A stretch of 53,540 nucleotides of DNA. Origin: Treponema sp. (lineage in GTDB: Bacteria > Spirochaetota > Spirochaetia > Treponematales > Treponemataceae). The translations under genes and the position numbers were made by a program. This document shows, one piece after another, positions 7,692 to 17,049 of the stretch (position 1 is the stretch's first letter; the number at the start of each line of letters is the position of its first letter). The notes beneath the pieces were generated by a model. The model was not told where the DNA came from and searched no databases. It saw only the letters and a list, made by a program, of their open reading frames with translations. The stretch is from assembly GCA_024402535.1 (NCBI GenBank), contig JAKSTN010000017.1, positions 1 to 53,540 on the forward strand, in the 5' to 3' direction.

Positions 7692-9686
7692 ATGGAAAAG
7701 ATAAATTTATATAATTCTAAAAAAGCCGCTATCCAGCCGGATATGACAGGCCTGTTTTTTGAAGACATAAACTATGGTGCAGACGGCGGGCTTTATGCCG
7801 AATTAATTGAAAATCGCAGTTTCGAAAATCTGAAGTGTTTTGGGGGCATGAATAAAGGTGACTGGTTTACAGAACCTGATTACCTTTATGGCTGGAGCCC
7901 TGTGGGAAACGGTCAGATGAAAGTGGTGAGTGGAAGCCCTCTGGCACAGGAAAATCCGCATTATCTTCGTTTTACCGCCAGCGCAGCTGGAGACGGTTTT
8001 TGCAACAAAGCTTATGACGGAATCTGCCTTAAAAAAGGCATGACTTACAATGTTTCTTTTTACGCACGAAATCTTTTTAATCCTGAACAGGTGGAAAGCG
8101 TAACAGTTTCTGTTCTTGATAAAGACGGAAAAGCTGCGGCAAAGGCAGAAATCAGTCTTGAGAAAAATGATAAGGAAGCACGCTGTTTCTGGAAAAAGTA
8201 TGAAACTGTTCTGATTGCAGAAAGAGACCTGCGCTTTGGCCAGTTTACAATTTCTTTAGGCGGAGCGGGCGTTGTGGAATTTGATTTTATTTCCATGATT
8301 CCGGGCGATGCAGTTTGCGGACTTTTCAGAAAAGATTTGTTTGATCTTCTTGATAAAATCCACCCGGGCTTTATCCGTTTCCCTGGCGGCTGTGTAATTG
8401 AAGGTCCGACCCTTGATGCACGTTACAACTTTAAGAATACACTGAAACCTCTGGTTCACAGAAATCACAACTGGAGCCGCTGGGCAGTTCATTACGCCTG
8501 GCAGAAGATTGAAGGTTACACAGGTCCTGTATGTTACCCGAATTACAACCAGACTCTTGGAATGGGATATTACGAGTATTTCCTTCTTTGTGAAAAACTT
8601 GGCTGTAAGACCCTTCCTGTTATGAACGTTGGACTTGCCTGTCAGTTCCAGAGCTTCGAAATGGTTGATGTTGATTCACAAGAATTTGCACAGTATGTTC
8701 AGGATGCAGTTGACCTTGTTGAATTTGCAAACGGGCCTGTTACATCAGAATGGGGGAAGGTTCGCGCAGAACTTGGACACCCGGAACCATTTAATCTTGA
8801 ACTTATGGGAATTGGTAACGAACAGTGGGAAACAAAAGACAATCGTTTCCTGGATCGTTACAGCGCTTTTGAAAAAGCAATTCACGCAAAGTATCCTGAA
8901 ATCAAACTGATTGGTTCTGCAGGTCCTGGCGTTGATACAAAAATCTGGCCTCAGTTTGACCTTCAGTGGGATTTTATCCGTAAACAGGCAAAGGCAAATC
9001 CAAGCTTTGCATATGCAGTTGATGAACACTATTACATGCCGCCAAAATGGTTCCTTGAACATATGGATTTTTACGATAACTACGACAGAAATGTAAAAGT
9101 ATTTGCCGGCGAATATGCAGCTCATCCGGAAGGAAGCGGAAGTTTTAACAATCCGAACGTAAACACTCTGGAAGGCGCAGTTTGCGAAGCTGCTTTTATG
9201 ACAGGTGTTGAACGCAATGCTGATGTTGTTGTTCTTGCAAGTTATGCACCTCTTTTTGCCCGCATGGGTTACACTCAGTGGTCACCGGATATGATCTGGT
9301 TTAATGATGAAATGGCTTATGGAACTCCAAGCTATCTGGTACAGAAAATGTACGGAAATTACACTGGAAGCTGGACGCTGGATACAAAGGATGAACAGAA
9401 GGCTCTTTATGAAAAGGGCATTTACTATAATCCAAGTATTAAGGATGACGGGACAGTATTCCTGAAAGTTGCAAACGTAAATGACAGTGATGTGGAAATT
9501 GAACTTGGGGCCGCCGGGTTTGATTTTAAAACACAGAAGGTGATTTTTGCTGGCGGCGGAGAAAAGGGTGATGTAAACTCTTTTGAAAAGCCTGAAAACG
9601 TAACAATTGTTGAAGGCGAAGAAAAAACTTTCAGCGGTAAAGTGACACTGAAAAAGAATTCATTCAGCGTGATTGTTCTGCGTTAA
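7692..9686 (+). CDS. abfA: GH51 alpha-L-arabinofuranosidase, cytoplasmic
   Basis: The enzyme releases terminal arabinofuranose from arabinan and arabinoxylo- or arabinogalacto-oligosaccharides. The 664-residue protein lacks a signal peptide, so it works on imported oligomers. The N-terminus matches the family opening (TGLFFEDINYGADGGLYAEL). The catalytic barrel carries the acid/base Glu377 in MGIGNEQWE and the nucleophile Glu474 in FAGEYAAHPEG; a C-terminal beta domain ends in FSVIVLR. Length is slightly above the usual 500-650. There is no Shine-Dalgarno before the ATG, but homologous N-terminal residues support this start, and a short or leaderless transcript is possible. It stands alone behind the LacI gene and ends at a strong hairpin. 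Confidence 0.93.
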   Translation: MEKINLYNSKKAAIQPDMTGLFFEDINYGADGGLYAELIENRSFENLKCFGGMNKGDWFTEPDYLYGWSPVGNGQMKVVSGSPLAQENPHYLRFTASAAGDGFCNKAYDGICLKKGMTYNVSFYARNLFNPEQVESVTVSVLDKDGKAAAKAEISLEKNDKEARCFWKKYETVLIAERDLRFGQFTISLGGAGVVEFDFISMIPGDAVCGLFRKDLFDLLDKIHPGFIRFPGGCVIEGPTLDARYNFKNTLKPLVHRNHNWSRWAVHYAWQKIEGYTGPVCYPNYNQTLGMGYYEYFLLCEKLGCKTLPVMNVGLACQFQSFEMVDVDSQEFAQYVQDAVDLVEFANGPVTSEWGKVRAELGHPEPFNLELMGIGNEQWETKDNRFLDRYSAFEKAIHAKYPEIKLIGSAGPGVDTKIWPQFDLQWDFIRKQAKANPSFAYAVDEHYYMPPKWFLEHMDFYDNYDRNVKVFAGEYAAHPEGSGSFNNPNVNTLEGAVCEAAFMTGVERNADVVVLASYAPLFARMGYTQWSPDMIWFNDEMAYGTPSYLVQKMYGNYTGSWTLDTKDEQKALYEKGIYYNPSIKDDGTVFLKVANVNDSDVEIELGAAGFDFKTQKVIFAGGGEKGDVNSFEKPENVTIVEGEEKTFSGKVTLKKNSFSVIVLR

Positions 9687-9721
9687 ATTAATTTGCAGAT
9701 TAAAATCTGTTAAAAAGAGAA

Positions 9722-9788
9722 GGGGCTGTCCAATAAACTCTGTCATTCCGAAACAAGTTCAGCATGACAGAGTTTATTGGACAGCCCC
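9722..9788. terminator. Bidirectional terminator with a 25-bp perfect stem
   Basis: The arms 9722-9746 (starting GGGGCTGTCC) and 9764-9788 (ending GGACAGCCCC) are exactly complementary over 25 nt, with a 17-nt loop, and are followed by CTTTTCTTT. It separates convergent GH51 and chemoreceptor genes and would stop both. The stem is longer than an ordinary terminator; the CTGTCC start resembles the hairpin at 53297-53319, so it may be an interspersed element used as a terminator. Confidence 0.85.
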
Positions 9789-9820
9789 CTTTTCTTTATC
9801 AGTCCACAAACGTGACTTTT

Positions 9821-11935
9821 TTATACAGTGAACTTGTCTACCTGTTCACCGATATCAGAAATTGAAGTGTTGATCTTTTCAACAATCTGATCCAGGGCTT
9901 CGCTTGTTTCTGCAATTTTACGTGCGCCAAGATTCATTTCTTCAACGCTGTCTTTAATGACAGTTGTTGTGCCCTGAAGGCGCTGGATTTCTTCAAGAAC
10001 TGTTTTGTTTCCTACAGCCATTTCCTGGCTTGCTGTACGAACTTCAAGAGAACTGTCGTTCATTGTGCGGAGAACCTGAGAAATCTGGATAGACCCTTGA
10101 GTCTGTTCTTCCATAGCTCCCTTAATCTGGCGTACCAGTTCATCTGTTTCTGTAATCTTTCCGTTTACTGCATTGAATGCATTGCTTGATTCAACAGATG
10201 CCTGAACCATGGCTTCGATCGAAGAAACAATGGCTTTAAGTTCTTCACCGATTTTCTTTGACTGTACAGCTGAAGTTTCTGAAAGTTTACGGATTTCATC
10301 TGCAACAACGGCAAATCCTTTTCCGGCTTCGCCTGCGTGAGCAGCTTCGATTGCAGCGTTCATGGCAAGGAGGTTTGTCTGGCTTGCGATAGAAGAAATT
10401 GCAACGTTTGCTTCCTGCAGAGAATTACTCTGTTTTTTGATAAGTTCGATTTTATCTGTTGCGTTTTTCTGGATTTTTTCACCCTGAGTTGCACGAACAG
10501 AAAGTTCATTGAATGATTCGGCCATTTTGTCCATAGAAGATGTAACAGAGTTGATGTTTCCGACCATTTCTTCAACGGCAGAAGAAGCATCCATAATACC
10601 ACGGCCCTGGTTTTCAATCATTCGGTCAAGGGATTCGATATTTGAAGCAATCTGATTAACGGCACCGGCTGTTTCTGTAACAGAATTGTTCTGGTTCTGA
10701 ATCTGAGTCAGCATGCCTTCAAGTTTTGAAATAATCTGATCAATGGAAGCAACTGTATCCTGAGAACTTGATTCCAGGTCTGAACCGGCAGTAACAAGTT
10801 CGTCTTTTGAAGCTTTTACCTGTGTGATAATAGACTGGAGTTTTTCGGTGAACATGTTGAAGCTCTTTACAACGTCCCCAACTTCGTCATTTGTTGAAAG
10901 TGCAATTCGCTGGGTAAGGTCTGCGTTTCCTGTTGCAATTCCTTCGATAGTTGCTTTTACGGTACGAACCGGTTTAATCATCATGCGAACCATAATGATT
11001 CCTATAACGAGACCGAGAACCAGGAATACTGCCAGAGTTCCGAATACGCTTACACGAAGTTTATTCAGGCCGCCAAAATATGCGTCATATGGAGCAGGAC
11101 AGAAAATTGTCCAAGGAGTTACAGAACCAAATGGATTTTCAGGGTAAACTGGACGGTAACTTGCATAAACTTTCATACCCATCATAGGGTTGTAGAAACT
11201 TGCAACTCCTGACTGACCAGAGAAGAGGTTGTTGAATACTTTCATAATGTCAGATTCTGGATCGAGAACTGCCTGACTGTCTTCCTGACCTTCTGCAACT
11301 TCGTTTGCGAAAGCAACATAATTGCTTGAAATAAGGTCAATAACAACAGGGTGGAGTCCGCCACCAATATCAACTTCTGCAATCATATCGGAAATCGGGT
11401 TTCCTTTAAGAACAGAAACCATAGCCCCGATGTTTTCGCCCGAGTCTGATTTAACAGGAACTGCAAAGAACATAAGAACTGTTCCTGTATGCGGGTTAAG
11501 GGCTGGAGGTGAAACATAGCGTTTTCCTTCCATTGCGGCTTTGAAATACGGGCTTGAAGCGAGGCTCATTGTTGAACCGTCTGCTTTGTATGTGTTTCCG
11601 TCCGCATCATAAAATGCAATGTTTTCATATTTTGTATGATCAATGTCTGTTACGTTTTTGAGCTGTTTACATTTTTCTTCCAGCGGAACATCCTCATCTT
11701 TAACAAAACCAATGTTTGCAAGGGCATCCAGAAGTGTGAACTGAGTATTTGTAAAGTCTCGGACACGCGAACTGACAATATCAGCAGCCTGCATAAGGGT
11801 TTTATCTGTAAGAACTCCAAAGTTCTTTACAGAAAGCTTGATCGCGTCGGTTCCAAGGAAAATATTCGATAGAACAAGGAGGACACTGACCAGAAGGATT
11901 ATTTTCACACTAAGATTGAAGCGAAATTTAGCCAT
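9821..11935 (-). CDS. Methyl-accepting chemotaxis protein with a dCache-type sensor
   Basis: A 704-residue chemoreceptor that controls CheA kinase activity and hence swimming. It shows a first membrane helix (about residues 9-28), a large extracytoplasmic double-Cache-type sensor (about 30-290, with [14 protein letters not shown] and [11 protein letters not shown], typical of Cache ligand domains), a second helix (about 295-318), a HAMP domain ([17 protein letters not shown]) and a long cytoplasmic signalling domain. The hairpin tip reads [20 protein letters not shown], the invariant CheA/CheW contact region. The start has GAGG 8 nt upstream. The gene is transcribed alone, with its own promoter at 11972-12000. 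The ligand is unknown; small organic acids or amino acids are usual for this sensor class. Confidence 0.96.
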   Translation of the reverse strand: MAKFRFNLSVKIILLVSVLLVLSNIFLGTDAIKLSVKNFGVLTDKTLMQAADIVSSRVRDFTNTQFTLLDALANIGFVKDEDVPLEEKCKQLKNVTDIDHTKYENIAFYDADGNTYKADGSTMSLASSPYFKAAMEGKRYVSPPALNPHTGTVLMFFAVPVKSDSGENIGAMVSVLKGNPISDMIAEVDIGGGLHPVVIDLISSNYVAFANEVAEGQEDSQAVLDPESDIMKVFNNLFSGQSGVASFYNPMMGMKVYASYRPVYPENPFGSVTPWTIFCPAPYDAYFGGLNKLRVSVFGTLAVFLVLGLVIGIIMVRMMIKPVRTVKATIEGIATGNADLTQRIALSTNDEVGDVVKSFNMFTEKLQSIITQVKASKDELVTAGSDLESSSQDTVASIDQIISKLEGMLTQIQNQNNSVTETAGAVNQIASNIESLDRMIENQGRGIMDASSAVEEMVGNINSVTSSMDKMAESFNELSVRATQGEKIQKNATDKIELIKKQSNSLQEANVAISSIASQTNLLAMNAAIEAAHAGEAGKGFAVVADEIRKLSETSAVQSKKIGEELKAIVSSIEAMVQASVESSNAFNAVNGKITETDELVRQIKGAMEEQTQGSIQISQVLRTMNDSSLEVRTASQEMAVGNKTVLEEIQRLQGTTTVIKDSVEEMNLGARKIAETSEALDQIVEKINTSISDIGEQVDKFTV

Positions 11936-11971
11936 ATAATACCTCGAAAATATCTATATTTTACAAATATA

Positions 11972-12000
11972 ATATTATCTACGTATATCTAAAATGTCTA
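11972..12000 (-). promoter_or_regulatory. Promoter of the chemoreceptor gene
   Basis: On the minus strand TAGACA (12000-11995) and TAATAT (11977-11972) are separated by 17 nt, a good sigma-70-type pair upstream of the receptor start. The start of this site, TAGACATTTTAGA, is nearly repeated at the EAL gene promoter (46162-46150). Confidence 0.65.
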
Positions 12001-12077
12001 GAAGAAATCTTTAAAATCTCTAATTTTTTTTTAAAGGGAAACAGCATAACATTTTTTTTATTTTTTTTGCTTGCGAA

Positions 12078-12088
12078 TGCTATATAAT
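12078..12088 (+). promoter_or_regulatory. Promoter -10 of the DUF362/ferredoxin gene
   Basis: TGCTATATAAT contains a perfect TATAAT at 12083-12088, or an extended -10 read as TGCTATATA, about 33 nt before the start codon. The -35 region is only a T-tract. GAGG at 12112-12115 serves as the ribosome site. Confidence 0.6.
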
Positions 12089-12120
12089 AGAAAATCACTT
12101 TTCTAATAAAAGAGGTCACA

Positions 12121-13251
12121 ATGTCCAAACCAGAAGTTTATTTCACAGACTTTACAACTCCAATGTATGGAGCTCCTATTCCAAAAAAGTTTGAAAACCT
12201 TATCCGTAAAGCCGGAATCGACAAAATCGATATGAACGGTAAATTCGTAGCCATTAAAATCCACTTTGGGGAACTTGGAAACTTAAGTTTCCTCCGTCCA
12301 AATTACGCTCGTGTCGTAGTTGATATTGTAAAAAGTCTTGGTGGTAAACCTTTCCTTACAGACTGTAATACACTTTATCCGGGTTACCGCAAAAATGCCC
12401 TGGAACATCTTGAATGTGCATGGCAGAACGGTTTTACTCCATTAACTGTTGGTTGTCCTATTCTGATTGGAGACGGTCTTAAAGGTACAGATGATGTTGA
12501 AGTTCCTGTAAGAAACGGGGAACAGTGCAAGACCGCAAAAATTGGTCGCGCAATTATGGATGCTGATATTGTTATTTCCCTGAATCACTTCAAAGGTCAC
12601 GAAGAAATGGGATTCGGCGGTGCACTTAAGAACTTGGGTATGGGATGTGGTTCCCGTGCCGGTAAAAAAGATATGCACGCTACAGGAAAACCGACAATTG
12701 ATCCTTTGATGTGCCGCGGCTGTAAGCTTTGTGCAAAACAGTGTGCCAACGACGGTTTCATTTTTGATGAAACTAAAAAGAAGATGAGCATTAATGAAAA
12801 GAACTGTCTTGGATGCGGCCGCTGTATCGGGGCCTGTAACTTTGACGCTATTTCTTTCAAAGAAAACAATTCTGCAAAGGATCTTAATATCCGCGTAGCA
12901 GAATATACTCAGGCAGTTGTAGACGGCCGCCCGAACTTCCATATCAGCTTGATTTGTGATGTTTCTCCAAACTGTGACTGTCATCAGGAAAACGGTGCAC
13001 CAATCCTTCCGGATATCGGTATGCTGGCCTCTTTTGATCCTGTTGCTTTGGACCAGGCTTGTGTAGACCTTTGCCGCAAGGCAACTCCAACTCCAAACGG
13101 AGATCTGGCAAAAAATATCCATAAACCTGGCTTCAAAGACCTTGGTGACCACTGGAAGAACAACCATCCAAATGTTGAATGGGAAATGGTTCTTGTTCAC
13201 AGCGAGAAAATCGGGGTAGGAAGCCGCGAATACGAACTGGTGGAAATCTAG
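12121..13251 (+). CDS. DUF362 protein with two [4Fe-4S] ferredoxin motifs
   Basis: A 376-residue cytoplasmic iron-sulfur protein. The DUF362 part (about residues 1-190) contains VAIKIHFGELGN and IVISLNHFKGHEEMGFGGALKNLG. A ferredoxin insert follows with CRGCKLCAKQC and CLGCGRCIGAC, each followed by a further conserved position typical of bacterial 2x[4Fe-4S] modules. The C-terminal part returns to DUF362 (SFDPVALDQACVDLC). Family members are widespread in anaerobes, and the reaction is not established; an electron-transfer or redox-maturation role is likely. It is monocistronic between divergent and downstream promoters. It lacks a signal peptide. The annotation as DUF362 is firm, the function open. 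Confidence 0.9.
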   Translation: MSKPEVYFTDFTTPMYGAPIPKKFENLIRKAGIDKIDMNGKFVAIKIHFGELGNLSFLRPNYARVVVDIVKSLGGKPFLTDCNTLYPGYRKNALEHLECAWQNGFTPLTVGCPILIGDGLKGTDDVEVPVRNGEQCKTAKIGRAIMDADIVISLNHFKGHEEMGFGGALKNLGMGCGSRAGKKDMHATGKPTIDPLMCRGCKLCAKQCANDGFIFDETKKKMSINEKNCLGCGRCIGACNFDAISFKENNSAKDLNIRVAEYTQAVVDGRPNFHISLICDVSPNCDCHQENGAPILPDIGMLASFDPVALDQACVDLCRKATPTPNGDLAKNIHKPGFKDLGDHWKNNHPNVEWEMVLVHSEKIGVGSREYELVEI

Positions 13252-13271
13252 TATTGTATTAAATAAATCTT

Positions 13272-13309
13272 TTCTCCATAATTTTTACTATATTAAAAGT
13301 TATGGAGAA
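13272..13309 (+). promoter_or_regulatory. Perfect inverted repeat that spans the promoter and ribosome site of the M16 gene
   Basis: TTCTCCATAA (13272-13281) and TTATGGAGAA (13300-13309) are exact complements separated by 18 nt. The right arm contains the GGAG ribosome site of the following gene, and the spacer holds TATATT (13289-13294), a possible -10. In a transcript reading through from the DUF362 gene the arms would sequester the ribosome site. For a protein, they would be two half-sites around the promoter. Confidence 0.5.
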
Positions 13310-13314
13310 TTAAG

Positions 13315-16164
13315 ATGAAAAAGAATCATTTCTTAAAGTCAGTTCTTGTCTTTACCACAGTTCTGGCTCTTGGATGTTTTACTTCCTGTGCATCCGCAAA
13401 AAAAAGCTCATTTAAAGAAGATACTCCTCTTGTAATGGATACTTCCATTAAACAGGGACAGCTTGAAAACGGAATGAAATATTTCGTTCAGAAGAACGGC
13501 GAACCTAAAAACCGTATCGTTCTTCGTCTGGTAGTAAACGCCGGTTCCTGCATGGAAGAAGAAGATCAGAAAGGTGTTGCCCACTTTGTTGAACACCTTG
13601 CTTTCAACGGAACAGAGCATTTCGAAAAATCAGCTATTGTAGATTACTTTGAAAAAATCGGTATGAACTTCGGGGCAGACCTGAACGCTTATACTTCCTT
13701 TGAAGAAACTGTTTATAAACTTGAAATCCCGGCTGATGATCCTAAAATGCTGGAAACAGCACTTCTTATTTTGAAGGACTGGGCATGCGGTATTACTTTC
13801 CTTGAAGAAGAAATTGAAAAAGAACGTGGTGTTGTTACAGAAGAATGGCGCCTCCGCCAGGGGCTTCAGGGACGCATCAGCGACAAGCAGATTCCGTTCC
13901 TCCTTGCAGATTCCCGTTTCGAAGAACGTCTTCCAATCGGAAGCATGGATATAATTGCAAACGTTTCCCGTGACCGTATTCTTGATTTCTATAAAAAATG
14001 GTACAGACCTGAAATTATGTCTGTCATTGTTGTAGGAGACGCAGAAGAAGATGTTCTGGAAGCTGCAGTAAAAAATGTAATGGAAGAAATTCCTGCATCT
14101 GAAGAAAAAATTTCTGTTTCACCTTTCACAGTTCCTTATAATCCAAAAAAAGATATTCTTATTATTCAGGATCCTGAACAGAAATATTCAGTTGTAAATA
14201 TTCTGGAACAGGATCAGGATTATCATGCAAGAGAAACTGTCGGTGAAATGAGAAAACTTTATGCAGCCGATATTGCCGCCTCAATTATCAATCAGCGCCT
14301 TGATGAAATTACAAACACTCCTGATGCCGCATGGCTTGCCGCCGCAGTCGGAGAAATGTCGTACACAAATCTTACTCATCACTATTATCTGGGAGTTGTC
14401 CCAAAAGAAGGCATGTTCACAGAAGCCCTGGAAAAACTCTTTGATGAATACGACCGTATTCTGAATTACGGTGTAACTGAAGCTGAGTTGAAACGCATGA
14501 AAGAAAATTTCATCAATAGTGCAGAAATGGCTTATGCAAATAAAGATAAAAACACTTCAGATTACAGAGCTTCTCTCATTATCAATTATGTTACAACCTA
14601 CAGAAAGAAACCGGTTGGCGATGACGACTACCAGAATATGGTTATGAAGTTTCTTCCAGAAATTACAGTTCAGGAAGTAAATGATGTAATCAGAAATCTT
14701 TTCCCTGAAAGAGGAAGTAAGTTCCTTGCACTTGCTCCGGATTCAGTGACAGATATTCCTTCTGAAAGCGAAATTATGAACCTGTGGGAAAATTACACAA
14801 ATACTGAAGTTGCGGCTTATGCAGAAGACGATGGTGATGATTCTCTTATGGACCGTCCAAAAGGAAAGGGAAAAGTTGTCAGCAAAAAAGACCTTCCTGA
14901 ACTTGGTGCAAAGAAATATGTTTTTGAAAACGGCATTACAGTAATTACCAAAAATACTGATTTCCAGAAAGAAAAAATCCTGGTCGAAGTAACATCAAAA
15001 GGTGGTTCGGCCTATGTCTCAGACGAAGATTATCCTTCTTCAAGACTTGCTGTAAATTATGCTGCACTTTCAGGTGTAAACGGAATGACCTACAATCAGG
15101 TGATTAAAAAGCTTACAGCAAAGCAGTTAAATCTAGGGGTGGATATTTATTCTGTAAATGAGCTTTTTAACGGCTCCTGCAGAACTACTGATCTGGAATC
15201 TTGTCTCCAGCTTCTTACACTTTTTATGACAAAGCCTCAGTTTGATAAAGAAGCATGGAATACTCTGATTCAGAGTGAAAAAGAAATAGCAAAAAATCAC
15301 GGGGTTCAGCCTAATGATGTTTTGAATGATAAAATCAATGAAATTCTTTTCAATGATATTCGTCATGCGCCTTATGACCTGGATTTTATTTCTAAAATGA
15401 CTCCTGAACAGGCCGAAAATGTTTATCGCGAAAGATTTGCAAATCCTGCAGACTTTACTTACATTTTTGTTGGCGACTTTGACGAAAAGAAACTGATTGA
15501 TGAATGTGCTGTTTACCTTGGCACTTTGAAAACAACATCAGACAGAGAAGAAACAAAATACATTTATTACGATTTCCCTGAAGGAAAGCCTTCGGCAACA
15601 GTAAAAAAAGGTCTTGATAACCAGGGATACGATTATATTTGTATTGGTTCAGAACTTCCTGTTTCTTCAGGTGTTGAAGAAAGTTTCTACGACAGCATGA
15701 TGATGAGTCAGCTCTCAGGTCTTCTTGATATCCGTCTTCGCGAAGTAATCCGTGAAGATAAAGGCGGCGCTTACGGCGTTTATGTGGGTGGATATATTGA
15801 TGGTTACCCTGAACGTTTCTACAGAGTTGAAGTAAGCTTCGGCTGTGAACCTGGACGCTGTCAGGAACTGACAGATGAAGTGATTAAGGAATTTGACCGC
15901 CTTAAGACTGAACTTGTTTCCGAAGATTATATTCAGAAGCTTCAGGAAACATATCGCCGTAACCATGAAAGAAACCTTCGTGAAAACAGCTGGTGGATGG
16001 AAAAAATCCGTTCAACTGAAGTGTACACATATGAACCTTTGTGGATGCTTTCTGACGTAGAAAAAGTTGTATCATGGATTACAGCAGAAAACCTTCGTGA
16101 CACTGCAAGAAAATATCTGAATACAGATAACTACGTTTCAGTGTTCCTGGTTCCTGAAAAGTAA
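13315..16164 (+). CDS. M16-family zinc metalloprotease (pitrilysin-like), lipoprotein
   Basis: A 949-residue secreted zinc protease anchored by a lipoprotein signal (LGCFTSC). It has the two-half M16 architecture. The N-terminal half carries the inverted zinc motif AHFVEHLAFNG (His90, Glu93, His94) and the downstream FEETVYKLEIP that provides the third zinc ligand. The C-terminal half repeats the fold without the motif and includes LREVIREDKGGAYGVYVGG, the conserved R/Y substrate-binding loop. Two inactive-type domains flank the linker near residues 505-530. Such proteins degrade short peptides; in spirochaetes the exact substrate is unknown. It is followed by an amino-acid transporter, which would suit a peptide-to-amino-acid feeding chain, though that pairing is inferred. 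Confidence 0.95.
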   Translation: MKKNHFLKSVLVFTTVLALGCFTSCASAKKSSFKEDTPLVMDTSIKQGQLENGMKYFVQKNGEPKNRIVLRLVVNAGSCMEEEDQKGVAHFVEHLAFNGTEHFEKSAIVDYFEKIGMNFGADLNAYTSFEETVYKLEIPADDPKMLETALLILKDWACGITFLEEEIEKERGVVTEEWRLRQGLQGRISDKQIPFLLADSRFEERLPIGSMDIIANVSRDRILDFYKKWYRPEIMSVIVVGDAEEDVLEAAVKNVMEEIPASEEKISVSPFTVPYNPKKDILIIQDPEQKYSVVNILEQDQDYHARETVGEMRKLYAADIAASIINQRLDEITNTPDAAWLAAAVGEMSYTNLTHHYYLGVVPKEGMFTEALEKLFDEYDRILNYGVTEAELKRMKENFINSAEMAYANKDKNTSDYRASLIINYVTTYRKKPVGDDDYQNMVMKFLPEITVQEVNDVIRNLFPERGSKFLALAPDSVTDIPSESEIMNLWENYTNTEVAAYAEDDGDDSLMDRPKGKGKVVSKKDLPELGAKKYVFENGITVITKNTDFQKEKILVEVTSKGGSAYVSDEDYPSSRLAVNYAALSGVNGMTYNQVIKKLTAKQLNLGVDIYSVNELFNGSCRTTDLESCLQLLTLFMTKPQFDKEAWNTLIQSEKEIAKNHGVQPNDVLNDKINEILFNDIRHAPYDLDFISKMTPEQAENVYRERFANPADFTYIFVGDFDEKKLIDECAVYLGTLKTTSDREETKYIYYDFPEGKPSATVKKGLDNQGYDYICIGSELPVSSGVEESFYDSMMMSQLSGLLDIRLREVIREDKGGAYGVYVGGYIDGYPERFYRVEVSFGCEPGRCQELTDEVIKEFDRLKTELVSEDYIQKLQETYRRNHERNLRENSWWMEKIRSTEVYTYEPLWMLSDVEKVVSWITAENLRDTARKYLNTDNYVSVFLVPEK

Positions 16165-16181
16165 TAGTCCGCACCTCGGTG

Positions 16182-16223
16182 ATAATGCATAATTATTCAG
16201 TTTTTGTTATAATTATGCATTAT
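16182..16223. promoter_or_regulatory. 15-bp perfect inverted repeat around the ABC-transporter promoter
   Basis: ATAATGCATAATTAT (16182-16196) and ATAATTATGCATTAT (16209-16223) are exact inverted copies with a 12-nt spacer. The right arm overlaps an extended -10, TGTTATAAT, at 16205-16213. The layout suits a repressor operator, possibly an arginine- or amino-acid-responsive one, but an AT-rich hairpin followed by TATTTTTC could also act as a weak terminator for the M16 gene. Confidence 0.55.
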
Positions 16224-16244
16224 TTTTCATTTAGAGGTGAAAAC

Positions 16245-17015
16245 ATGAAAAAAATCGCATTAGCAGTACTCGCAGCTTCTGTGCTCCTGGTTTCAGGCTG
16301 TTCAAAGAAAGCTGCAGTTGAAATCAACAACGCAGATGACCTTGTTGGAAAAAAGGTTGGCGTTCAGGCCGGAACAACTGGTGAAATCTATGCCAGTGAC
16401 ATCGAAGATGTAAAAATCAGTTCATTCAAATCTGCAATTGATGCAGGTCTTGCCCTTTCTGCCGGAACAATTGATGCAATCGTTCTTGATGAACTTCCTG
16501 CAAAAGAAATTGTAAAACGCAGTCCAAAACTGAAGATTCTTGAACAGGAATTCTCTCTTGAAGATTACGCTATTGCTGTTCGCAAAGGCGACGAAGAACT
16601 TCTGAATTCAATCAACGCTTCTATTGCAAGAATGAAGGCTGACGGAACATACGATATGCTTCAGAAAGCATTCATGCCAACAGAAGGTGAAGTTGTTATT
16701 CCTGTAATTGAAGAAACAGCTCCTAACGGTGATGTTCTTAAACTGGGAACAGAAGCTTCTTTCCCTCCATTTGAATACACAGAAGGAACAAAAGTTGTTG
16801 GTTTCGATATTTCTCAGAGCCAGATCTTTGCAAACGATGCAGGACGCAAACTGCAGACAGTTGCTATGGCTTTCGATTCTCTGATTGCAGCCCTTCAGTC
16901 AGGTGCAGTTGACTTCATCGCTGCCGGTATGACAGTAACTGAAGAACGCAAAATGGAAGTAGATTTCTCTGAACCATATTACCAGTCAAAACAGGTAATC
17001 ATTGTTAGAAAATAG
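16245..17015 (+). CDS. Polar amino-acid ABC transporter substrate-binding lipoprotein, circularly permuted
   Basis: The start is ATG 16245 (AGAGGTG upstream, clean lipoprotein signal LLVSGC, Cys19), giving 256 residues. It belongs to solute-binding family 3, but the domain order is reversed. Residues 30-143 are what is normally the second half (LVGKKVGVQAGTTGE, then VRKGDEELLNSIN and MKADGTYDML). Residues 165-256 are what is normally the first half (LKLGTEASFPPFEYTEG, FDSLIAALQSGAVDFIAAGM, VDFSEPYYQSKQVIIVRK). Each half occurs once, so this is a permutation, not a duplication. A linker (about 144-164) joins the old C- and N-termini. The ligand contacts (PPFEY, GMT-x-T-x-ER, AGTTGE) are kept, so it should bind an amino acid. 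Permease and ATPase genes follow. Confidence 0.92.
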   Translation: MKKIALAVLAASVLLVSGCSKKAAVEINNADDLVGKKVGVQAGTTGEIYASDIEDVKISSFKSAIDAGLALSAGTIDAIVLDELPAKEIVKRSPKLKILEQEFSLEDYAIAVRKGDEELLNSINASIARMKADGTYDMLQKAFMPTEGEVVIPVIEETAPNGDVLKLGTEASFPPFEYTEGTKVVGFDISQSQIFANDAGRKLQTVAMAFDSLIAALQSGAVDFIAAGMTVTEERKMEVDFSEPYYQSKQVIIVRK

Positions 17016-17049
17016 TTTATCTATATTGATATAGGTTAGAGAGGTGAAT

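Noticed and set aside
12442..13200. A 252-codon open frame on the minus strand opposite the DUF362 gene
   Set aside because: It runs antisense to a gene with strong ferredoxin motifs, its translation is Cys/Phe/Asn-rich without family resemblance, and there is no ribosome site. It is a by-product of codon bias.
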